10,623 nt of DNA from contig JAEWOQ010000216.1 of the NCBI GenBank assembly GCA_023460875.1, positions 1 through 10,623 of the forward strand, read 5' to 3'. The translations under genes were made by a program, and so were the position numbers. Every line of letters starts with the position of its first letter. Positions within the stretch are counted from its first letter, which is position 1. The DNA is from Pseudomonadota bacterium (GTDB lineage: Bacteria > Myxococcota_A > Polyangia > Polyangiales > Polyangiaceae). The notes beneath the pieces were generated by a model. It worked only from the letters and a program-made list of their open reading frames with translations, made no database searches and was not told the DNA's origin. This document shows, piece after piece, positions 1-8,200 of this stretch.

Positions 1-3000
1 GTCACCAAACACCGCTCCAGCGGGGCAAGCGCTGCGAAAAGTCCCGGGCGGTATTCGCCGAACTGCCACCATTGGTCCCGATAGTTGGCGCGGTTGTTCT
101 TGTCCCGCTCCGGCTTCACCTTCTCCCGCACGATCCCGATCAAGTCCGGCCAGCGCTCCGCCTCTTCCAGGCTCATCTGGCCAAAGCTGATCACATAGCG
201 GCTGTGACTTTGCGTGGGGCTGGTGTTGACCTCTTCGCCGCCCAGATAGGGAAAAATGCGCTCGCCGTTGCGCGGATCTTTGGCGATGAGCGCATCGCGC
301 TCCTCGGGCGTGAGCACGAAGCCCATACCGAGAACATAGGTGCCCACGAAGGCGCACCCGGCATTGGCTGCGAGAACCTGGGGATCGGCCCGCTCCGGCG
401 TCGGCCGCAGGCGGGAGTTGATGGCCCGGACGGTCGCCCCCTCGAGGCGCACGGTCGTTTCCTTCGCCGGGCTTCCTTTCGCCAGGTGCACCACCGACAC
501 GGTCACCGCAGCCTCCCCCGGCCAGGGCAGGTTCACGGTGGCGTCGTAAATGGAAAAGCCCTGGCGCACGAGGTGCTGCAAGCCCGTCGCCCGCGTGTCC
601 CCCTGGCCGATGGTGTTGGTGGCGATGAGACCGATGGTGCCGTGCTTGCCGAGCAGGGCGGCGGCGCGACGGAAGAAGTGGGCCGATAGATCGGCGTTGC
701 CATGGGCGCCCTCGTGCAGGGCTTGCAGCCACGGAAGATACCCAGGCCCGCCGGCTTCGCTGATGCCGTTCTTGCCCGCGAAGGGCGGATTGCCCACGAA
801 GGCATCCACCGCGGCGGCGCTGTTCACCTTGCCGCCATCGAGGGGATCGGGGCGCTCCAGGTAGAACACCTCCGGGAACTCGACTCCCCAGTGGAAGGGC
901 ACCTGCGTCTCGCGGAGGGCCCGCTGCAGCTCCCGGAGCTCGGCTTCGAGGCGCTGTTCTTCTGCGGTGTCCTTCGCGGTGAGCCAACGCTCGACCAGAT
1001 CGAGGCGGCGGTTGCGCTCCGTCTCCCGCGCCTTGTCCTTGTCGCCGGCGAAGAAGGCGCCCACCACGACGTCGGCGATGAGGCGCGCGCGGGCGAGGGC
1101 GTCCTCCGCGTCGGCGAGCAGGCGCTGCTTTTCGCGCTGGGCCGCGGGGCTGTCGTCGGCGGCGAGGGCGTGGATCTGCCGGCGGATGTCGACGGCCTCG
1201 TCGAGGGCCTCGCGCAGCACGCGGTCGGTGGTCTCGAGCTGCTGGCTCGGCTTCCAGTGAAAGGCGCGGATCTGATCGAAGCTGAGCCCCACCAGCGAGT
1301 CGCCGTAGCGCAGGGCGTGATCGAGGAAGGTGAAGGGCTCGTCGCGAGCCAGGGTGATGAGCCAGAGGGACAGCCGCGCGAGGTGCACCGCGTAGGGGTT
1401 CTTGTCGACGCCGTACAGGCAGCGCTGGGCTACCAGGCGCCGGGCGTGGTTCACCACGTCGTCGTGGGCGTCGGCGAGCAGGGCGTGTTTCGTGCGACCG
1501 GCCGTCGCCGCGCCGCGCAGGCCCGACTCGGGCGCGAACAGCTCGAGGCCCTCCGCCGCCTCCCGCGTCCAGGCCAGGACCACCTGATCGGCGAGGTAGC
1601 GGCACGCCGCGACGAGAAAGGCACCCGAGCCCATCGCCGGATCGCAGATGACCAGGTTCAGGAGCTGCTCGGAGCGCGGGCGCTCGCCCAAGGCCCGGAT
1701 CAGCGGCTCGAGGGTCTTGTGCACGATGGTCTCGGACAGCTCGCGGGGCGTGTAGTGGCTGCTGGTGCGGCGCCGCTCGAGGCCCGGTTGGATGACGAGG
1801 GTGCTCGCGGCCGCGCGCTCGCGTCCATCGGCGCCCCCCTTGCCGCCCCTGCGTCCGCCCGGCGACGAGACGGCGAAGGGCTCGAGGGCGGCGAGCATCT
1901 CCTCGTCCGTCTTGGCCCCGCTCGTGGCGGCGGCGATCTTTCTCGCCTGGGCCCGCTCACAACCGAGCTCGTCGCTCAGCCAGGCGGCGCGGCGTCCGGA
2001 GGGCACCGCGAGCAGCGCCTCGCCCTCGAGCCAGGCGCGGGCCCGTTTGCCCCCGAGACGGATGCGCACGGCGCTCGCCTCGAGGCGCTCCACGTCGAAG
2101 CCCATCAGGGCCTCGTACACGCTGCCGATCTGCTCCACGTCGAGGGCCCGGTAGCTGAGCCGTTGTCCGCCGAGCACGAGCAGGCTCTGGAGCACGCGAT
2201 AGATCGTGCCGTCGTCCACGGCGGGCACCTGCACCGCCGAGCGCGCCTCCGGATCGATGATGGGCGCGCTGCCCGCCCCCCAGCCTTCCAGGAAGGGATA
2301 CCTGTTCGGGTCGAAGAGATCGCCGCGGCGCGGCGGGATGCGGAGCTCGCCGTGCTCGACGCCGAGGTAGATGGCGCGAAACAGGCTCACGAGGCGCGGG
2401 TAGGCGCCGAAGCGGCGCCGCATGGAGTCGGGGTAGCGGCCGTGATCCTGCTCGAGCTGCTGAAAGAGCCCGAGCACGCTGTAGTGCTCGGCGTAGAGCT
2501 TGTCGTCACTGGGCAAGAGCCCGCGGTCTTCCGCATACAGGCAGAAGACCAGCCGCATCAGCAAGGTGAGCAGGCCCGAGTAGACGTGGCCCTCACCGCG
2601 CTCCATGGCCTCGCGCAGAAAATCCGTGGGGGCGCGCTCGGCGGCCTCCGAGAAGCCGCGCAAGAGCTCGTCCAGGGCCTCGAAGACCTGATCGGCCAGG
2701 GCGTTGGTCACGCTGGCTTGATGGCGGCGGCTCCGCTCGAGCAGGGCGGGCAGCGCTTGCTCCTCGCTCACGGAGAACCAACGCTCGCGACCGAGCAACA
2801 TCACGAAGGCGTCGAGGAGCGGGCGCCCGCCCACGGTGGCGATGTCCGCCACGCGCCAGCTGAGCCAGCCGGTGCTCTCGCCGTGGGGCGCGTAGACCAA
2901 GCGCAGCTCTCGGCCGTTCGAGAGCAGGCCGATGGGCACGTGGCACTCGCGGAGCAAGCGCTCGAACTTCGCCTGCGCGGGGTACTCCCAGGGCCCCGTC

Positions 3001-3479
3001 ACGGTCTCGGGTTTGTCGAGGTCCACCTCCGGCGGGACCTCCCACACCAGCATCGCGTAGTCCTGGCCGGCACGAGCGGCGGCGGACAGATCGACGCCCG
3101 GCGGCTCGCTCCGCCCGGTGGGCGCCGCTCCTCCCCAACGCAGAGCACAGCTCGGGCGGAGCTCCTGGCGACCTTCGGGGACCCAGAGGCGCAGAGGCCT
3201 GGGCAGATCGGCGCCTCGATCGAAGCGCTCGGGGCCGAGGTCGAGCAGCTCGGAAAAGAGCCGGGACAGATCCGTGATGCGGGGCTCGCTCTTGGGGTCG
3301 TTCTTTCCCTCGGCGGGCGGCGGGGACTCGAGCAGCGCGAGCAGCTTTTGCTGCGGCTCGCGGCCGAGGCGCAGCATGCATTGGGCCTCGGTGAGCACGG
3401 GGACGGAGACGACCAGGCCCTCATAGGGTTGGGCCATGCCGAGCCACTGCTCGTGAAACCTGCGTTCGGCGTCGCTCAT
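1..3479 (-). CDS. drmMI: DISARM adenine-specific DNA methyltransferase, DrmMI-like (C-terminus cut by window edge)
   Basis: This reading frame is open for 1159 codons from the ATG at 3477-3479 to the window edge, with no stop. The role inferred is N6-adenine methylation of host DNA as the self mark of a class 1 DISARM system. The N-terminal ~300 residues carry a phrase typical of large type IIG/Eco57I-like enzymes (PIGLLSNGRELRLVYAP, residues 182-198). The methylase core follows: SSHYTPRELSETIV at 573-586, the SAM-binding motif ICDPAMGSGAFLVA at 611-624, YGVDKNPYAVHLARLSLWL at about 689-707, and the catalytic NPPF at 897-900. The motif order fits gamma-class N6-adenine enzymes. A target-recognition region begins after NPPF and includes MSLEEAERWPDL and VKPERDKNNR. 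No convincing Shine-Dalgarno precedes the ATG, which I chose as the first ATG in frame behind a promoter-like element. A type IIG restriction-methylase is the alternative; I see no clear N-terminal nuclease motif, and the neighbouring DrmD favours DrmMI. Confidence 0.72.
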   Translation of the reverse strand, partial: MSDAERRFHEQWLGMAQPYEGLVVSVPVLTEAQCMLRLGREPQQKLLALLESPPPAEGKNDPKSEPRITDLSRLFSELLDLGPERFDRGADLPRPLRLWVPEGRQELRPSCALRWGGAAPTGRSEPPGVDLSAAARAGQDYAMLVWEVPPEVDLDKPETVTGPWEYPAQAKFERLLRECHVPIGLLSNGRELRLVYAPHGESTGWLSWRVADIATVGGRPLLDAFVMLLGRERWFSVSEEQALPALLERSRRHQASVTNALADQVFEALDELLRGFSEAAERAPTDFLREAMERGEGHVYSGLLTLLMRLVFCLYAEDRGLLPSDDKLYAEHYSVLGLFQQLEQDHGRYPDSMRRRFGAYPRLVSLFRAIYLGVEHGELRIPPRRGDLFDPNRYPFLEGWGAGSAPIIDPEARSAVQVPAVDDGTIYRVLQSLLVLGGQRLSYRALDVEQIGSVYEALMGFDVERLEASAVRIRLGGKRARAWLEGEALLAVPSGRRAAWLSDELGCERAQARKIAAATSGAKTDEEMLAALEPFAVSSPGGRRGGKGGADGRERAAASTLVIQPGLERRRTSSHYTPRELSETIVHKTLEPLIRALGERPRSEQLLNLVICDPAMGSGAFLVAACRYLADQVVLAWTREAAEGLELFAPESGLRGAATAGRTKHALLADAHDDVVNHARRLVAQRCLYGVDKNPYAVHLARLSLWLITLARDEPFTFLDHALRYGDSLVGLSFDQIRAFHWKPSQQLETTDRVLREALDEAVDIRRQIHALAADDSPAAQREKQRLLADAEDALARARLIADVVVGAFFAGDKDKARETERNRRLDLVERWLTAKDTAEEQRLEAELRELQRALRETQVPFHWGVEFPEVFYLERPDPLDGGKVNSAAAVDAFVGNPPFAGKNGISEAGGPGYLPWLQALHEGAHGNADLSAHFFRRAAALLGKHGTIGLIATNTIGQGDTRATGLQHLVRQGFSIYDATVNLPWPGEAAVTVSVVHLAKGSPAKETTVRLEGATVRAINSRLRPTPERADPQVLAANAGCAFVGTYVLGMGFVLTPEERDALIAKDPRNGERIFPYLGGEEVNTSPTQSHSRYVISFGQMSLEEAERWPDLIGIVREKVKPERDKNNRANYRDQWWQFGEYRPGLFAALAPLERCLV

Positions 3480-3486
3480 GACTGCA

Positions 3487-3504
3487 TCACATCCGCGTTC
3501 GGGG
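3487..3504 (-). repeat. 18-bp direct repeat, copy 2 (upstream of drmMI)
   Basis: The plus-strand sequence TCACATCCGCGTTCGGGG is identical to 5219-5236, where it encodes the last five residues (PRTRM) and stop of DrmD. Here it is non-coding and ends 7 bp before the drmMI start codon. The flanks outside the 18 bp do not match. It looks like a relict of the drmD 3' end left behind when the ATPase cassette arrived. Confidence 0.85.
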
Positions 3505-3533
3505 AGGTTAGGAGGGCATAGTCATCGGATCAA
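3505..3533 (-). promoter_or_regulatory. putative promoter of the methyltransferase gene
   Basis: On the minus strand TTGATC (3528-3533) and TAACCT (3505-3510) are separated by 17 bp, matching sigma70-type spacing with a good -35 and a weak -10. The -10 box ends 25 bp before the drmMI ATG, so the leader would be short. Most of the spacer is shared with the element in front of drmD at 8801-8828, which is why I believe it is regulatory and not a chance match. Activity is inferred only. Confidence 0.5.
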
Positions 3534-3536
3534 GCG
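3509..3536 (-). repeat. 28-bp dispersed repeat, copy 2 (before drmMI)
   Basis: This copy matches 25 of 28 positions of 8801-8828 in the same orientation. The shared minus-strand core reads CGCTTGATCC, then A or G, then ATGACTAT, then a variable stretch and CTCCTA. It lies at the 3' edge of the ATPase cassette, directly before the 18-bp direct repeat. Confidence 0.8.
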
Positions 3537-3566
3537 GGTCGTGCGGTCGTCGGCGCCTGAAGCTGC

Positions 3567-3580
3567 GAGCGCGGGCGCTC
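3567..3580 (-). terminator. small GC hairpin directly after the ATPase stop codon
   Basis: The sequence GAGCGC-CC-GCGCTC forms a 6-bp perfect inverted repeat (or a 5-bp stem with a 4-base loop) starting at the base after the ATPase TGA. No T tract follows on the minus strand, so it is at best a weak or factor-dependent terminator or an RNA 3'-end stabiliser. Confidence 0.25.
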
Positions 3581-5041
3581 TCAGAGTCCTTCGGTCAAGT
3601 CCCGCAGATCCTGCGGAATGAATCCCTGCGCCTCCAGCGCGCGGCGTTGCTCCGAGTCGAGTTGAGGCGCGATGGCGGCGTACTCGTGAGTCCAGTTGCG
3701 GAACTTCGCGTGGCTCTCGAGGAAGCGGTCCGCGCTCGAGCGGAGGGCGGCCAGCGCCGACGGCAGGCGCGCCGGGTCTCTCTTGATGGTCCCGAACCTG
3801 AGTGTGCCGGTGTCGGAGTCGAGCGCGACGAGATCGATCTCCGTGTCCCCCGAGTCCCAGTACCCGGCGATGCGCTGAGTGAGCGAGAAGCCGGGCAAGC
3901 CCTTCCGACTGCGCTCTTCGTAGAGTCTCGCGATCAGCTTCTCGAGGGCGAAACCTTCCGCCTTGCGTAGGCGCTCGTCTGCGCGCTGGACGAGCTGGTC
4001 GACGGGCCTGAAGTTGATGGCGTCCACGCTGGGTTTCAACGCCGACAGCCAGGCGACGAGGAAGTTGTCCGAGATGTAGTAGCGACCTTTGCGAGCATTC
4101 GGGCGAGCGAGGATGGGTAGCTTCTTCTCGACCATGCCGAACTTCTCCGTGAGCATCTTCAGGTACCCACCGACCTGTTCGTTCGTCTCCGAGCTCACGG
4201 CGGAAACGTGAGCCTGGAGGTCGCCGTGGCTACAGCCCGGGTGCCGCGCCAGGTACTTCAAGGCGACGTCGTAGCGACCCCGGAGCTCGTGCAGGAACCA
4301 GTTCTCGGCTTCCGAACGTAGCGGAGACGAACTGAGGAAGAACATCCGAGTGAGGAGGTCCCGCCGGTCCGCACCGAGGACATCTTGCTCGAAGCAGTCC
4401 CGGTAGAACTTGGGTACGCCCTCGAAGAGCGTCCAAAGGAAGAGCAGCCGTTCGGGGCTTGCGTCCGTGTGAGCCTCCAGGATCTCCAGCACCGAACCGA
4501 TATCCAGGTGATCGACGACGATGTCATCGGTCGTGCGGCTGTACAGAGGGGCCTTGCGATCCTCCAAGAGAGCCAGCATCTCCGTGTGGATCGAGCCGAG
4601 AACGATCAGCCCCCCCTGCACCTTGTGGGCGCGGGCGGTTCGCTCGTCCACCACGGTCTGCAGATGCGAGGTGAACTCGAAGAGCTGTTTGCGGGAGAAG
4701 TACTGGAACTCGTCGAGGACGGTGATGACGCCTCGGTCTGCGAGCACGCCGATGGCGTTCGCAAGGCCGCGGAGGCTCGTCAGGGGCGGTAGCCCGCTGG
4801 GATCGATCTCGAAGACGTCCAGCGCGTCTCGGAAAGCCGACAGCACGCCGGAAGGGGCGGAGTCGGGAACCTGCAGGTAGACCACCTGCCGATTGGTCTG
4901 GGACCAGGCTTGTTGGATCAGGGTCGTCTTTCCGATCCGTCGGCGGCCGCTCAGCTTACAGAAGAACCAGCGCTTTCGGGCTAGCATGTCTCGTAGCTGC
5001 CGCAGCTCCTCGGAGCGGCCGTAGAAGGTCCAAGGTTTCAT
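3581..5041 (-). CDS. archaeal-type AAA/STAND ATPase with degenerate DUF234-like C-terminal domain
   Basis: The product is 486 residues, usual for the archaeal-ATPase (PF01637/AAA_14-like) family fused to a C-terminal DUF234-type domain. The N-terminus has the family phrase FYGRSEELRQL (6-16), Walker A GRRRIGKTTL (32-41), Walker B ITVLDEFQYF (106-115), a sensor-like GSIHTEM (149-155) and APLYSRT (164-170). A winged-helix region follows at about 253-320. The end (390-425) resembles the PD-(D/E)XK fold of DUF234: GYWDSGDTEIDLVAL supplies the aspartate (D403), but the E-x-K position reads FGTIKRD, with T418 in place of glutamate before K420. It therefore may bind DNA without cutting it. The cellular role of this family is poorly known. 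The gene lies between drmD and drmMI in an apparent insert. The ATG sits inside a palindrome and has no Shine-Dalgarno, so leaderless translation is possible. Role in defence is not shown. Confidence 0.85.
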   Translation of the reverse strand: MKPWTFYGRSEELRQLRDMLARKRWFFCKLSGRRRIGKTTLIQQAWSQTNRQVVYLQVPDSAPSGVLSAFRDALDVFEIDPSGLPPLTSLRGLANAIGVLADRGVITVLDEFQYFSRKQLFEFTSHLQTVVDERTARAHKVQGGLIVLGSIHTEMLALLEDRKAPLYSRTTDDIVVDHLDIGSVLEILEAHTDASPERLLFLWTLFEGVPKFYRDCFEQDVLGADRRDLLTRMFFLSSSPLRSEAENWFLHELRGRYDVALKYLARHPGCSHGDLQAHVSAVSSETNEQVGGYLKMLTEKFGMVEKKLPILARPNARKGRYYISDNFLVAWLSALKPSVDAINFRPVDQLVQRADERLRKAEGFALEKLIARLYEERSRKGLPGFSLTQRIAGYWDSGDTEIDLVALDSDTGTLRFGTIKRDPARLPSALAALRSSADRFLESHAKFRNWTHEYAAIAPQLDSEQRRALEAQGFIPQDLRDLTEGL

Positions 5042-5064
5042 AACTTAAAAAGTTTTAAGTTATG
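5039..5064. promoter_or_regulatory. 26-bp AT-rich palindrome overlapping the ATPase start codon
   Basis: Two perfect 12-bp arms, CATAACTTAAAA and TTTTAAGTTATG, flank a 2-bp centre. Only 5 of 26 bases are G or C in an otherwise GC-rich region. The left arm includes the ATG complement at 5039-5041, so the site starts exactly with the gene. A dyad covering the start region is the expected geometry for an operator, and the ATPase's own winged-helix region is one candidate binder. It could instead be a recombination site or an RNA hairpin that hides the start codon. Confidence 0.65.
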
Positions 5065-5105
5065 GGCTCGACGGGCGCAAGGGGCCAAAATTCCCGGGAA
5101 AGTGT

Positions 5106-5175
5106 CGCGCGGACTCGGTTGCGCGGACTCGGTCGCGCGGACTCGGTCGCGCGGGCTCGGTCGCGCGGGCTCGGC
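5106..5175. repeat. five-copy 14-bp tandem repeat
   Basis: Five consecutive 14-bp units of consensus CGCGCGG(A/G)CTCGGT lie at 5106-5119, 5120-5133, 5134-5147, 5148-5161 and 5162-5175, with one to two base differences between units. The array lies in the 177-bp gap between the drmD stop and the ATPase start, upstream of the palindrome. The unit length is not a multiple of three and no real reading frame crosses it. It could be a protein-binding array or replication-slippage product. Confidence 0.9.
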
Positions 5176-5218
5176 AGCAGAGCAGATGGCCGGGGCGAGG
5201 TCTTGGAGCGACGGGCGG

Positions 5219-5236
5219 TCACATCCGCGTTCGGGG
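5219..5236 (-). repeat. 18-bp direct repeat, copy 1 (3' end of drmD)
   Basis: These bases encode Pro-Arg-Thr-Arg-Met-stop of DrmD and recur exactly at 3487-3504. The repeat boundary coincides with the last base of the drmD stop codon. Confidence 0.85.
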
Positions 5237-8200
5237 CCACAGGTACACCATCCCGACAGGCACCAGCCTTTGCAGTTGCACCTCGTACAAGGCTTCGATC
5301 TGGCGCGGCTCCTCCTCGAGCTCGCGATCGATGCCGGCGAGGCGCTCCTGCATGTGGTCGCGATCCGCCTCCCACTGCCGCTGTTCTTCGGCGGTGGCCC
5401 CGGTGAACAGACCAACCTGGCGGCGCTCCCGCAAAGTAGTCTTGATGAGCTCGCGTTGTCCCTCGAGGAGCTCGCGCAGGGCCTTGGCCTCCGTCGTGGC
5501 CCGCTGCTCCAGTCGTTGCGCGGCGTCGAAGGCCCGAGCCTCGGCTTCGTCCTGGACGGTGGGCCACAGGGCGGCGAAATCTGCGGGCGCCGACTGCGCG
5601 AGCCGGTCCTGAATGCTCCTCGGAACCTCGGGCAGCCCTCGGACTCCCTGCAGCTGCGTATCCAGCCGCTCGAGGGCCTTGCGATCGGCGTCGTCCGCGA
5701 AGGGACGGAGGTGGCCTGGGCCCTTCGATTCGAGCCACTGCGCCGCCACGCTCACCAGCCGATCGTGCAGGCGCGCCGCCCCCGTCCCGAAGAGGGACAG
5801 CCGCCCGAAGACGATGACGCGGGCGATGGAGTCTTCGTCGGTGGGCAGCACCGTGACCCGCGCAAGATCGTGGGCTCCGAAGCCCTGGGACGTAAAGCGG
5901 GTGAGGATGCGCTGCACGAAGGGGTGCTCGAGGTGCAGATGCACGCGCTCGTCGCCCATGCGATCGAGGGGCTCGAAGGAGACGGGCTGGGGCGGGCGCT
6001 TGCGCCACTCGTAGAGCTCCTCGTCGCGCGCGCGGGGCGGGCGCAGGCTGTCGAGGGTGCGCTGCCAGCTCTCGGGCAGCTCGGGCAGCGCGAATATCTG
6101 CTGTCCCCCCGGGGCCCCCATGGCCGAGGCGCCCTCGTCTTCGTGGGGCGTCAGGGGACCCGTGCCGAGCAGCTCGAGGCCGACGTCGATGGAGTCGTGC
6201 AAGAGCGCCGGGGAAAACTGGATGAACTGCCGGGAGCCGTTCAGGAGGCGAGCGGCTTCGTCCGTTTGCGCGCGGAGCGCATCCACCGCGGCGCGCTGCG
6301 ACTCGAGCTCGTCCTGGACGGAGGCCCGGGCGGCGGGGTCCGGGTCTTCGGCGTCGATGCGGGCGGCGGTGTCCGCCGCGATGCCGCTCGCCAGGGTCCG
6401 CTCGATGCGCCCGAGGACCACCTCGCCGAGGGAGCCGAGCTCCTTCTGGATGGTGTCGACCTTGTGGACGAGCTTCTCGAGGACGGCGTCCTCCCCGCGC
6501 GCCGGGTACACGAAGTAGTGGCAGCGCACTTCTTCGGCGGGCTGCAAGGTGCGGTCGATGCGCCCGTTGCGCTGCTCCATGCGCGCCGGGTTCCAGGGGA
6601 TGTCGAGGTGGAACAGATCGGCGCAGTGGTTCTGGAGGTTCAGGCCCTCGCGGGCCGCGTCGGTGGCGATCAGGATCCGCACCGGGTGCTGTTTGGGATC
6701 GCCGTTGAAGCTGCGCTGGACGTCTTCGCGCTCCGCGTCGCTCAGGGCGCCGTGGAAGCCGCGGATGCGCTCGTCGCCGAGGTGCGTGTCTTCGAAGGCG
6801 TGCTCGAGCATCCGGGTGAGAGAGCGCTTGGTATCCGCGTACTCGGTGAACACGAGGACGCGGCGCTCGGCCCAGCGGGCGTTCGGCTCCCCGGAGCACA
6901 GGTGCTCACGGATCCAGGCGATGAGCGCTTTGGTCTTCTCGTCGGGACGGCTGCGGTGCCGTTGGGCCAGGGCGCGCATCTCCGCAAGCACGTCGCGCGC
7001 CCGCGCTGCGTCCGACCGGGTCCAATCGAGGGCCGCTGTGGCTTCTGCAGCGGCGGCGTCCGTGGTGCGGTCGAGGGCGTCTTCGTCGGCGTCGCGGGTC
7101 TCTTCGTCGTCGGCGAGGCGGGGCGGGGCCGGTTCGTCGTCGGAGCTCGGCGGGGTCAGGCTGAGATCGAGCTGCGCGTCCCGGCCGATGTCGCCGGACT
7201 CAACGCGCTCCACGTGCGCCTCCAGAGTGCGGTGGAATGCCTCGACGCTGCTCAGTAGGCGTTTTTGCAGGTTCGTGAAGACGAGCTGGCCGCGGCCCTT
7301 CTTCGGGCGCATCAGCTCCGTGTAGGTGGCGAGCAGGCGGGAGAGCTCGAGCTCCGGGGGCAGCTCCGTCGCTTGGGGATCGTCGGGACCCACCGGCACG
7401 CGCACGACCTCGCGTCGCGGAAAAACACCGAGGCCGGCTTCCCGGAGGTCACGCTTGAGACGGCGCACCATCACCTGGCCGAGGGCGTTGGAGCTCTTCT
7501 CGATGGGCACGCCGCGGGTGAAGCGCTGGGGATCGAGCAGCTCCATGAGCGCCGAGAAGCTATTGGTGTGGCCGTTGTGAGGGGTCGCCGAAAGGAACAG
7601 GCGATTTTCGAAGCGCGGAGCCAAAGCCCGCACCACCCGCGTGATGCGGGAGTCGATGGCGTACTTGCTCGAGCTGGCGGGCGCGGCCGTGTGCGCCTCG
7701 TCGAGCACGAGCAGGCTCCGCTTCAGCCGATCGCCCAGGTGCGCGAGCAGAGGCTCGTAATACTCGGGGCGTCGGAGCGTTTGATAGGAGATGATGAAGC
7801 GGTTGTGGGTGCTGAAGGCCGGTACGCCGAAGCCCCGTTGCCGCCGGCGCTCGGCCACGAAGGCGCGGTCGTAGATCTCGAAGTGCTGCCCGAAGCGCAC
7901 CTGCATCTCCCGTCGCCACTGTAGGGTGATGCTCGCCGGGCACACGATGAGCACGAAGTCGACCCGCTGCCGGAGCTCGAGCTCGCTGAGCACCAGGCCC
8001 GCCTCCACGGTCTTTCCAAGGCCGACGTCGTCGGCGATGAACAAGTTGGCCCGCGGCAGCTCCAGCGCTTTGCGCAGGGGCGTCAGCTGATAATCGAAGA
8101 GCTTGATGCCCGCGCGAAACGGCGACTGGAACAGGGAGGGGTCGGTCGCGGTGACCTGGTTCCACTTGAGGGCGTTCAGGTAGGCGGCGAAGTGGCGGGC

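Larger units (their letters stand above)
3505..5218 (-). mobile_element. putative inserted ATPase cassette between drmD and drmMI
   Basis: This 1714-bp stretch is bounded by exact 18-bp direct repeats. It contains, in transcription order, a 14-bp tandem array, a 26-bp AT-rich palindrome, the ATPase gene and a promoter-like element. Sampled lines of the ATPase gene are 58-60% GC, against about 72-78% in sampled drmD lines and the N-terminal two-thirds of drmMI. Deleting the cassette together with one repeat copy leaves an intact drmD whose stop lies 7 bp before the drmMI ATG. I see no transposase and no terminal inverted repeats at the two edges, so the insertion mechanism is unknown. An ancient operon variant with chance similarity is possible but less likely. 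Confidence 0.5.

Noticed and set aside
702..3521. A 939-codon open frame on the plus strand
   Set aside because: It lies opposite the methyltransferase, whose minus-strand frame carries clear SAM-binding and NPPF motifs. The plus-strand product is low-complexity Glu/Ala/Val/Leu/Gly-rich text without motifs, as expected opposite a GC-rich gene.
5091..5100. TTCCCGGGAA 10-bp palindrome upstream of the ATPase
   Set aside because: It is a short perfect palindrome that can occur by chance in GC-rich DNA and shows no partner or fixed spacing to a gene signal.
5106..5175. CRISPR array
   Set aside because: The 14-bp units are directly adjacent with no spacers and are too short; no cas genes are nearby.
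3505..5218. Classical insertion sequence
   Set aside because: The two edges (beginning CCGCCCGTC on one side and, inverted, AGGTTAGGA on the other) are not inverted repeats, and the only gene inside is an ATPase lacking transposase motifs.
5055..6899. A 614-codon minus-strand frame overlapping the 3' half of drmD
   Set aside because: It is a frame-shifted shadow, extremely Arg/Ala/Pro-rich, while the true drmD frame retains helicase motifs through the same region.
5102..7258. A 718-codon open frame on the plus strand
   Set aside because: It is antisense to drmD and runs through the tandem array. It shows no domain motifs and is explained by third-position GC bias.
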